DNA from: JAABVY01 sp964496505
GTDB taxonomy: Bacteria > Zixibacteria > MSB-5A5 > JAABVY01
DNA length: 43,464 nt
Assembly (NCBI GenBank): GCA_964496505.1
Contig: CAZBZV010000036.1
Location: 1-43,464, forward strand
Reading direction: 5' to 3'
Part shown: positions 1 through 6,405 of the stretch, in pieces
How positions within the stretch are numbered: the stretch's first letter is position 1
How the letters are laid out: every line of letters starts with the position of its first letter
The notes under the pieces: generated by a model
What the model was told of the DNA's origin: nothing
Databases searched by the model: none
What the model saw: only the letters and a program-made list of their open reading frames with translations
Made by a program: the position numbers and the translations under genes

Positions 1-2
1 AA

Positions 3-55
3 TCTGTAAACCATGTGACCGGAACTAAGTGTAAACTATGTCTCAGGAAGTACAT
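3..55. repeat. Left copy of 53-bp inverted terminal repeat, probable IS end
   Basis: These 53 bases are the exact reverse complement of 43412-43464 at the other end of the window. Inside the repeat a 15-bp unit, TGTAAACYATGT plus three bases, occurs at 5-19 and again at 30-44, a period of 25 bp. Repeated motifs inside a long terminal inverted repeat are typical transposase-binding architecture. Read leftward from base 54 the sequence starts TGTACTTCCTGAGACATAG, which resembles tips I associate with IS481-type elements, so the element probably lies outside the window. The family name is recollection, not a search result. No transposase is present in the window. Confidence 0.7.
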
Positions 56-331
56 GTATATTTCTAACGATATTCTAATCGGAAAGAACAATAGCAAGCA
101 TGCAATCCAAGATTTCTAAATCAGGAAAAAAGACATATTATGTTATTGCAAGCATGCGGAGAAAGCGAAAATCGTATACCAGATTGCTAAATCAAATATA
201 ACATCAAGTCTACTTCAGAATCCGCTCGGAAATGGGAGGATTTTTTGTTGCATTATACTCACCGCGATAATAACTTGTAATAAGGTCGAGCCGATTTGAT
301 TCAAAGAGCTATCTATATCTGGGAGGCAACG
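56..331. other. Intergenic stretch beside the IS end with short imperfect repeats
   Basis: No gene is supported here. A 10-base word GCAAGCATGC occurs at 94-103 and 148-157, and each copy is followed by a GATTKCTAAATCA word, at 111-123 and 182-194, but at different distances (17 and 34 bases). This is a decayed direct duplication of unknown meaning. The downstream part contains a candidate promoter for the following gene. Confidence 0.5.
245..273 (+). promoter_or_regulatory. Candidate promoter of the outer-membrane barrel gene
   Basis: TTGTTG at 245-250 is followed by a 17-bp spacer and TAATAA at 268-273, about 58 bp before the ATG at 332. The hexamers are imperfect, so this is a pattern match only. 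Confidence 0.35.
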
Positions 332-1021
332 ATGGTTAGACTGTTTTCAGCACTCTTGCTTAATGCATGTTTACTATTTTCAACGCTTTCCGCGCAGGAT
401 TTGAATGGAAAATTTAATATCTCGCCCCTTGCAGGAGTCGGAATTCCGATGGGTGAGATGGCGAATGATGAATCTGAAGCTATATTGAATGGAGATGCTG
501 CCTTCAGGAGCACAGGCTACAAGTTCGGGATTAATGCTGAATATTTCCTCATGTCTAATCTTGGTGTAGGCCTGGATTTTCTCTATATAGCGTTTGGCTC
601 AAAAGATTTCAGACTAATGGGCGTCACAATCGATTCCAGAAGCACGATATCGGCCATCATATTTGGCGCGCACTTGAAATATATCTTTATACCCGACGGA
701 AGATTGAAGCCATACGCTATGGGCGGCATGGGGATTTACGGAAGTACCTTTGAAGACGTGGAAGGAATTGTTTTTGACGTAGAAGAATTTGATAGAATTG
801 ATGTTGATATAGATACGGAGCTGTTTGCGATATTCGGGGGAGGTCTAATGTACTTTATCTCACCTCGCATATCTCTCTTTGGTGAGTTGACATTGGATTA
901 TGCCATGACGGATGGCGCGACGGTGAAATATGACGATTTGGTACTAGGGGAGATTGGTGAGAATTACTACTTCATTGATATGGCTGCGGGTATAAATATC
1001 TGGTTTGGCGGAATTGAGTAA
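332..1021 (+). CDS. Outer-membrane beta-barrel protein (porin/OmpA-like 8-strand type)
   Basis: A secreted protein of about 229 residues. The ATG at 332 is chosen over the in-frame TTG at 296 because GGGAGG at 321-326 precedes it by five bases and a clean signal peptide follows it (MVRLF, hydrophobic core, cleavage near LSAQD). The mature part has the alternating pattern and Gly/aromatic content of small outer-membrane barrels, with strand-like segments such as FGINAEYF, LKYIFI, YAMGGMGIYG and the final DMAAGINIWFGGIE. Two long acidic stretches (DVEEFDRIDVDID near the middle) probably form a surface loop. The pattern fits the generic outer-membrane beta-barrel superfamily (PF13505-like), which has no single function. 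It stands alone, followed on the same strand by the thiC leader. Confidence 0.75.
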   Translation: MVRLFSALLLNACLLFSTLSAQDLNGKFNISPLAGVGIPMGEMANDESEAILNGDAAFRSTGYKFGINAEYFLMSNLGVGLDFLYIAFGSKDFRLMGVTIDSRSTISAIIFGAHLKYIFIPDGRLKPYAMGGMGIYGSTFEDVEGIVFDVEEFDRIDVDIDTELFAIFGGGLMYFISPRISLFGELTLDYAMTDGATVKYDDLVLGEIGENYYFIDMAAGINIWFGGIE

Positions 1022-1043
1022 CAATAGTGCCTCAAAATGACCA

Positions 1044-1072
1044 TTGACATCCAAACCCTCATATTGTAGATT
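1044..1072 (+). promoter_or_regulatory. Promoter of the TPP riboswitch-thiC unit
   Basis: A consensus TTGACA at 1044-1049, a 17-bp spacer, then TAGATT at 1067-1072. Transcription would start near 1080, a few bases before the riboswitch. The TAGATT -10 box recurs at other promoters in this window. Confidence 0.65.
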
Positions 1073-1087
1073 TTCAGTGTAATATAA

Positions 1088-1164
1088 ATACAGGGGTGGT
1101 CTTTAAAGACCTGAGATCATACCCTTTGAACCTGATGCGGGTAATGCCGCCGGAGGGAGTTGTA
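1088..1164 (+). ncRNA. TPP (thi-box) riboswitch
   Basis: The stretch contains the conserved THI-box words: AGGGGT, CTGAGA at 1111-1116, ACCCTTTGAACCTGAT at 1121-1136, then GGGTAATGCC and GGAGGGA. The helices can be drawn: P1 from the TACA/TGTA ends, P2/P3 from AGGGGT with ACCCT and GGTC with GACC, and P5 from GCGG/CCGC around GGTAATG. It binds thiamin pyrophosphate and represses the downstream gene, here thiC, 118 bases on. No strong run-of-T terminator lies between aptamer and ATG, so control of translation start is more likely than termination, but I did not fold the expression platform. Confidence 0.93.
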
Positions 1165-1282
1165 ATGTACTCGCCAAAATATCCTGTCCTGAAAACTGAA
1201 ACACAATAACCCCCGATAAGCATTACCTGTCAGGCCCTGCACGGTTGGTCAGAGATCAGCATGGCCGGAAGGAGGTATTGAG

Positions 1283-2560
1283 ATGACTCAATTAGAATAT
1301 GCAAAAAAAAGTATTGTTACAGAGGAAATGAAAACAGTGGCGGCTGATGAAGAAGTCAGGTTTGATGATCTTCTAAAATGGATGGCCGAGGGAAAGGTCG
1401 TTATACCCGCAAACAGAAATCATAAAAATCTCCATCCATTTGGCATTGGTTATCCCTTGAGGACAAAAGTCAACGCCAATATAGGCACTTCGGAAAACAA
1501 TACCTCCCTGGAGCATGAGTTGATGAAGCTGGAAATAGTTGAGAAGCTTAAAGCTGAATCGATCATGGACTTAAGCACTGCCGGTGACCTTAACAAAATT
1601 CGACAGGAAATTATCGACCGATCAAAAATTCTGGTCGGCACTGTGCCGATTTATCAGGTCATGACCGAACAATTTGAGCAGATTGACAAGATTGATATCG
1701 ATGCAATTCTTGAGGTAATCGACCTCCAGGGGCGCCAGGGAGTGGATTTCATCACGGTGCACTGCGGGATCACACGTGAAGCGCTGCCGCTTGTGGAAAA
1801 GCGTGTCATGGGAATTGTTTCCCGTGGCGGTGCATTTCTGGCGGCATGGATGAAAATCCACGACAGGGAGAATCCATTGTATGAGTATTATGACGACCTG
1901 CTTGAAATCGCCCGCAAATACGATATGACCCTGAGCCTTGGAGACGGGCTTCGTCCGGGCGCGATTGCCGATGCCTCCGATGAAGCTCAATTCCATGAAC
2001 TGCGAAAAATAAACGAACTCACTAAGCGCGCACAGGATGCGGGCGTTCAGGTTATTGTGGAAGGCCCTGGGCATGTGCCCTTAAACCAGATAGAATCCAA
2101 TATGAGTTTACAGCAGGAGCTTTGCAACGGCGCGCCGTTCTATGTTCTTGGCCCTCTCACAACCGATGTGGCGCCGGGATACGATCATATTGTGGGCGCA
2201 ATCGGCGGGGCTCTTGCGGCATTCCACGGAGCTTCATTCTTATGTTATGTCACGCCTGCGGAACATCTGCGTCTGCCATCCAAGGAAGATGTGCGCGAAG
2301 GTGTTATCGCCTCCAAGATCGCAGCCCACAGCGCCGATATCGCCAGAGGCAAGAGAAGTGCGTGGCAATATGACGGGATCTTTTCCGAAGCTCGCAGGGA
2401 TTTCGACTGGGAGACCATGTTTAAGATGGCGATCGACGACCGCAAACCACGTGAATACAGGAGAAGAAGTACACATAATGATTTCGAGGAATGTTCAATG
2501 TGCGGGAAATACTGTGCAATGAAGGTACAGGATAAGGCAGCCAAAAAATTGAAAAAGTAG
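1283..2560 (+). CDS. thiC: Phosphomethylpyrimidine synthase ThiC (short form)
   Basis: Radical-SAM enzyme that rearranges 5-aminoimidazole ribotide into hydroxymethylpyrimidine phosphate, the pyrimidine branch of thiamin synthesis, in the cytoplasm. It has 425 residues, the length of the short bacterial/archaeal ThiC type that lacks the extra N-terminal domain of the roughly 630-residue E. coli form. Family motifs are clear: PFGIGYPLRTKVNANIGTS, VDFITVHCG, SRGGAFLAAWM, LSLGDGLRPG, VEGPGHVPLNQIE and LGPLTTDVAPGYDHI. The C-terminal iron-sulfur motif is CSMCGKYC (C404, C407, C411), a CX2CX3C spacing rather than the CX2CX4C of the long form. AAGGAGGT lies just before the ATG. It is the only thiamin gene here and is controlled by the TPP riboswitch upstream. 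It ends 11 bp from the convergent kinase gene with no obvious terminator between. Confidence 0.97.
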   Translation: MTQLEYAKKSIVTEEMKTVAADEEVRFDDLLKWMAEGKVVIPANRNHKNLHPFGIGYPLRTKVNANIGTSENNTSLEHELMKLEIVEKLKAESIMDLSTAGDLNKIRQEIIDRSKILVGTVPIYQVMTEQFEQIDKIDIDAILEVIDLQGRQGVDFITVHCGITREALPLVEKRVMGIVSRGGAFLAAWMKIHDRENPLYEYYDDLLEIARKYDMTLSLGDGLRPGAIADASDEAQFHELRKINELTKRAQDAGVQVIVEGPGHVPLNQIESNMSLQQELCNGAPFYVLGPLTTDVAPGYDHIVGAIGGALAAFHGASFLCYVTPAEHLRLPSKEDVREGVIASKIAAHSADIARGKRSAWQYDGIFSEARRDFDWETMFKMAIDDRKPREYRRRSTHNDFEECSMCGKYCAMKVQDKAAKKLKK

Positions 2561-2571
2561 GTATAAGTTGT

Positions 2572-3081
2572 CTATGGGATCAAATCCCGGATGAATCTTC
2601 GCGCCTCAGCCGGACTTTTTATGAAAATAAGGTTTTTTGAATTATGGTGCGAATTTAACTTTTCATATATCTTTGGATAATGATCGCGGCGATAATTCCA
2701 GATCCACTTGAAAAAACCGAAATCGATTTTCTCCGGACATCCCTCAGCCATATCAAAGCGCACCTTGCCAAGACTTGTAATAATTCGCTTGAAAACCCGC
2801 CAAAGGCAGAGACGGCGGGGAAAACCCATGAATATTACCGTATCCGCCCGTGGCAGCCTGATATCAAGCGAACTGTCATAGGAACCACCGATAATCCATT
2901 TATCTGGTTCAACAAGCTCTCGAACTTTGGCTCGCCATTGATCAGCGGGAGTCTCGATCCATCCCGGATTCCAGAATTCTTTGTCCAGATGAATTACCGG
3001 TAAATTGATTCTCTTGCTGAGCTTTAATGCGAATGTCGATTTGCCGGCGCCCGGACTTCCGATTACCAATACTCTCTTCAT
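2572..3081 (-). CDS. P-loop nucleotide kinase of the adenylate-kinase/FlaR (topology modulation) type
   Basis: A 169-residue cytoplasmic P-loop protein. GSPGAGKST (residues 8-16) is a textbook Walker A, followed by the LPVIHLDKEFWNPGW segment that typifies the small kinases annotated as DNA topology modulation protein FlaR or adenylate kinase-related. WIIGGSYDSSLDIRLPRADTVIFMGFPRRLCLWRV supplies the second-strand and lid-region signature of that family. The true substrate of these proteins is not established, and the FlaR name is historical. No Shine-Dalgarno is visible before the ATG. The serine hydrolase gene lies upstream on the same strand, separated by 79 bp containing an intrinsic terminator, so this gene probably has its own weak promoter in that AT-rich gap. 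Confidence 0.85.
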   Translation of the reverse strand: MKRVLVIGSPGAGKSTFALKLSKRINLPVIHLDKEFWNPGWIETPADQWRAKVRELVEPDKWIIGGSYDSSLDIRLPRADTVIFMGFPRRLCLWRVFKRIITSLGKVRFDMAEGCPEKIDFGFFKWIWNYRRDHYPKIYEKLNSHHNSKNLIFIKSPAEARRFIRDLIP

Positions 3082-3094
3082 TTAAATATTCGAA

Positions 3095-3125
3095 TAATAA
3101 AAAGCATGCCCTTTATCGGGCAGGC
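3095..3125 (-). terminator. Intrinsic terminator of the serine hydrolase gene
   Basis: On the minus strand GCCTGCCC and GGGCATGC pair (one mismatch) around GATAAA and are followed by a T-rich tract (+ strand 3118-3125, 3104-3111 and 3095-3103). Confidence 0.65.
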
Positions 3126-3160
3126 CTATATTATATAATATTTTTAAATGAGATGGATTT

Positions 3161-4639
3161 TTATTTTGTTAGTATCTCCCGAATTTTATCGGCTACCCGG
3201 CTTGCGGCTCCGTCATAGTTGGCCATGACTGCCACAGTATGGCCCGAGTCCATGTACATGTCCAGCATGGCATTGATTCCCGGCGCACCTCCGCCGTGCC
3301 CGACTATTCTATGGCCATTGATCGTCTGATCTTGTATTAGATAGGCATAACTTATTTCCTGACCACGCTCGGTTTTCCCGGTAGACATGAGTTTGAATGA
3401 TTCTTCACTCATGAGCTTGTTATTGCGAAGCGCTTTATCAAAAGCAAGCAGGTCTTCTACTGTGGAGTAACCACCTCCCGCAGGCCCGCCCTTGACGGCG
3501 TGCATGAACAGGTTATTGTGCCAGATCCCTTCAGGGAGCATGCTCCCGTCATAATTCATTTTTGTATAGCCGATGGCCAGATTCTGAACGGGGATGTCCA
3601 CCTCGAAGCATCCGCTGTTTATCATGCCGGCCGGCCCGTAAATATTCTTCTTGATGTATTCATAATAGCTCATATGGCTGACTTTTTCGATAATCATACC
3701 AAGGACAATTGGACCGGAATTGCTATAGTGAAAGTCGCTGCCCGGTTCGAACAGAAGGCTGTCTTTAAAGATTAAAGAAGCGAGTCCATCGACAGTCTTC
3801 AGTTCCCAGAACGATGTGTCGAACATCTCATCCCAGTAATCCTGCATGCCCGATGTATGGGTAAGAAGATGATGAATAGTAACTTTTCGGGCAATCTCCG
3901 CATTGGGGATATTGGGCAGATGCATGCCGACTTTGTCATCAAGTGAGATCTTTCCCTGTTCGACAAGCTGCATGATTGCGGCACCTGTAAACATCTTGTT
4001 CATCGATCCCAGATTGAATTTGGTGTCTAATTTATTCGGGATATTGTAACGTTTGCAGGCTTCGCCATATACCCTTTTGTAAAAAGGTATACCGTCTTTG
4101 GCAATCAGCACTGTACCGGAAAATTCATCATTGGCCGCAAGCTCCTCTATATATTTATCCAGAAATTCTATCATTTCATTATGCGAGAGTTTTTTATCTG
4201 GCAAGGCATATTCAGGGCTCTCACCCGGCCGGGCGGAGATCATCAGCACCCTGGAAGCATCATTGGAATCGAGATAAATTGTCAGATCAACCCATTCTAT
4301 ATTGCCGGCAGGTTTCATCGCTTTAAGAAGGGCTGAGATGCTCAACTCATCCGATTTTTTTATATTCTTTAATTCAAGACCATGGGTATCCTCATAGACC
4401 TGCCGAAAAAACCCGAGCCTTCGCTTAGCAGACTCTGGATCGTTGGACTCTTTCCATTTAGTGGCAATAAAATCACTCCACATCTCCTCATCTCCGGAGT
4501 TGAAGTATTCAAGCAGTGCCTTCAGCATCCTGCCCGAGGCTGTTTCGGGAATTTCAAAATCAGTACTATGAGCTGCCTGCGGCAATGCCAGAATTGACAT
4601 GAATAGAATAGCTGCTGAAACCAATATTCTTTGTAACAT
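3161..4639 (-). CDS. Exported serine hydrolase, class C beta-lactamase/PBP family, with N-terminal extra domain
   Basis: A 492-residue exported protein with a signal peptide ending near ALPQAAHS. Residues about 30-150 form a small domain rich in helices (SGRMLKALLEYFNSGD...) resembling the NTF2-like/DUF3887-type domain often placed before such hydrolases. Residues about 175-492 are the beta-lactamase/transpeptidase-like fold: SxxK is SMNK in FNLGSMNKMFTG, the YxN is YSN in HYSNSGPIVLG, and the third box is HGGG in VGHGGGAPGIN. These belong to the class C lactamase/esterase/D-aminopeptidase superfamily, where substrate cannot be read from motifs. Serine peptide or ester hydrolysis in the periplasm is the safe statement. 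GGGGAG precedes the ATG by 8 bp. It is divergent from the PaaK-like gene. Confidence 0.88.
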   Translation of the reverse strand: MLQRILVSAAILFMSILALPQAAHSTDFEIPETASGRMLKALLEYFNSGDEEMWSDFIATKWKESNDPESAKRRLGFFRQVYEDTHGLELKNIKKSDELSISALLKAMKPAGNIEWVDLTIYLDSNDASRVLMISARPGESPEYALPDKKLSHNEMIEFLDKYIEELAANDEFSGTVLIAKDGIPFYKRVYGEACKRYNIPNKLDTKFNLGSMNKMFTGAAIMQLVEQGKISLDDKVGMHLPNIPNAEIARKVTIHHLLTHTSGMQDYWDEMFDTSFWELKTVDGLASLIFKDSLLFEPGSDFHYSNSGPIVLGMIIEKVSHMSYYEYIKKNIYGPAGMINSGCFEVDIPVQNLAIGYTKMNYDGSMLPEGIWHNNLFMHAVKGGPAGGGYSTVEDLLAFDKALRNNKLMSEESFKLMSTGKTERGQEISYAYLIQDQTINGHRIVGHGGGAPGINAMLDMYMDSGHTVAVMANYDGAASRVADKIREILTK

Positions 4640-4675
4640 TGAATAGACTCCCCGTTTATTAAATTGTACCTGTGT

Positions 4676-4704
4676 ATAATATGTAAGAACTTACGTAATA
4701 ACAA
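4676..4704 (-). promoter_or_regulatory. Promoter of the serine hydrolase gene with palindrome in the spacer
   Basis: On the minus strand TTGTTA (4699-4704), a 17-bp spacer and TATTAT (4676-4681). The spacer contains the palindrome GTAAGAACTTAC at 4683-4694, a position where a bound repressor or MerR-like activator would act. No regulator gene is adjacent. Confidence 0.5.
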
Positions 4705-4754
4705 TAATAATAGTTGCATCACGAGTCTTGTTATAAATGCGTAAAATAAAATCC

Positions 4755-4783
4755 TTGTAGGCGATTGATAAATGGGATATTAT
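4755..4783 (+). promoter_or_regulatory. Promoter of the PaaK-like gene
   Basis: TTGTAG at 4755-4760, a 17-bp spacer, TATTAT at 4778-4783, then about 24 bases of leader to the ATG at 4814. Confidence 0.5.
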
Positions 4784-4813
4784 TAGGGTACAATTATTAC
4801 AGAAGGTCAGCCA

Positions 4814-6172
4814 ATGGCTCTTATACAAAAAATAAAGGATATTGCGGGCTTACGGTTCAACCTGATTCCCAACCGACATCGCTTTGGATCGAAAATATAC
4901 AAGCAATACGGATTCCTGCAGCAAAGCCAGTGGTGGGATGAGGGACGCCTTAGAGATTATCAATTAACGAATCTACTGAAACTTGTAAGGCATGCCTATC
5001 ACAATACAAAATTCTACCGCAGTCATTTCGATAAGGCCGGAATCAAGCCGGAGGATATCAGGTCGTTCGAGGATTATCGAAGGATTCCCTGCATAACCAA
5101 GGATCATCTTCGGGACGATCTTGAGTCTATGAAGGCTGCCGATTTCCAAAGTTACTGTCCCATTCTGACTCATACCGGCGGTTCAACTGGCAGACCGGTG
5201 GTTTTGTATCGCAGCAAATACAGTGATATATTCAGGGCCGCGGTCGAATGGAGGGGCTTTGCCCTGGGCGGCGTCAAATATTATGATCGCAAGCTGCATA
5301 CCTCGGCTAGTCTCACGAAAGATCACTCGATCGAACCATGGTATTATGATTACAGATTGCGAAAAATCGTAATACAGATAGTTTCGATTGATGATAATCA
5401 ATTGGAATTATTTGTTGAACTTTGCCGCCGTTTCAAGCCGTCTGCAATTGAAAGCTATATTGAATATCTTCGATTGGCCTCGAAGTATCTATTACAAAAC
5501 AATATTACCGATCTTCGTCTGAAGGGGATTTTTCAGAGGGGAGCAAAAATTACTGAAGAAGATCGGGATTTGGTTGAAAATTCATTCGGCTGCAATCTTT
5601 ACGATTATTACGGCATGCGCGAAAATGCGGTCTCGGCCAGTGAATGCGATCATGGCAGCCTTCATATAAACTCAGAATTCACACTGATTGAATTTGAGAA
5701 TAATGCAGTGCCGGCCTCTGTCGGCGAGGAGGCTGAGATCATCGGTACGAATTTGCATAACCACGCTCTGCCGTTGATAAGGTACCGCACCGGAGACCGA
5801 GGTCTGTATCTCGATAAAAAATGCACATGTGGAAGAGGGCTGCCGTTAATGGAAATTACCGGCGGACGGGATCGCGACTTTATAGTCGTAAAGGGAAAAT
5901 ACATTTTTATAACCCATCATATTACTCATGTCCTCGGCCAGCTTGTGCAGGTGGAAAAGCTTCAGCTTTATCAGCCGGATGAAAAGAATATTGTAATAAG
6001 GATAGTGCCGGGAAAAAATTACGACAAATCCTGCGAAATGCCGATTGTAGAAAAACTTCGTGAGATCGCCGGGGATGAGATCGAAATAAAAATCGAATAT
6101 CATGATGACATCCCCTACACCCACCTGGGAAAATACCGCTTTGTAGTTTCTGATATCAAGCAGAATCCTTAA
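4814..6172 (+). CDS. Phenylacetate-CoA ligase (PaaK/CapK)-like adenylate-forming enzyme
   Basis: A 452-residue cytoplasmic member of the ANL superfamily. The ATP-binding loop is THTGGSTGRPV (around residues 119-129), the A5-type motif is YDYYGMRE, and RYRTGDRG matches the A7 region. The N-terminus (LRDYQLTNLLKLVRHAYHNTKFYRSHF) is characteristic of the PaaK/CapK branch. Members activate aryl or acyl acids as adenylates and pass them to CoA or another acceptor. CapK-type relatives sit in polysaccharide clusters. A metal-binding Cys trio typical of PaaK-like proteins may be represented by CxCGRG (KCTCGRGLPL). AGAAGG precedes the ATG. There is no pathway partner beside it, so the substrate is unknown. 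Confidence 0.85.
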   Translation: MALIQKIKDIAGLRFNLIPNRHRFGSKIYKQYGFLQQSQWWDEGRLRDYQLTNLLKLVRHAYHNTKFYRSHFDKAGIKPEDIRSFEDYRRIPCITKDHLRDDLESMKAADFQSYCPILTHTGGSTGRPVVLYRSKYSDIFRAAVEWRGFALGGVKYYDRKLHTSASLTKDHSIEPWYYDYRLRKIVIQIVSIDDNQLELFVELCRRFKPSAIESYIEYLRLASKYLLQNNITDLRLKGIFQRGAKITEEDRDLVENSFGCNLYDYYGMRENAVSASECDHGSLHINSEFTLIEFENNAVPASVGEEAEIIGTNLHNHALPLIRYRTGDRGLYLDKKCTCGRGLPLMEITGGRDRDFIVVKGKYIFITHHITHVLGQLVQVEKLQLYQPDEKNIVIRIVPGKNYDKSCEMPIVEKLREIAGDEIEIKIEYHDDIPYTHLGKYRFVVSDIKQNP

Positions 6173-6204
6173 AGTTATGTCGGAATTGCCAGTTTTAATT
6201 AAGC

Positions 6205-6232
6205 TTGACTAAAAGGGAATATTAGCTATTAT
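6205..6232 (+). promoter_or_regulatory. Promoter of the deiminase-dockerin gene
   Basis: TTGACT at 6205-6210, a 16-bp spacer and TATTAT at 6227-6232, leaving an untranslated leader of about 165 bases. Confidence 0.5.
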
Positions 6233-6405
6233 TATGGGGTACGCGCCTTACACTCGATTTTTATCGGGAAATACAGCCATTAGAGATTTTGCGAAGCGGA
6301 TCATACTATTAAATAATTCATAGTTCTCAGGACTTTTCAGAGGTCTCATAACTTGATATCTACTCCAACCGCGATTTAAATATTTTCAACTCAGGAGGTA
6401 TGTCT

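Noticed and set aside
1622..2074. 150-residue minus-strand frame opposite thiC
   Set aside because: Shadow of thiC; no start signal and the ThiC frame is unambiguous.
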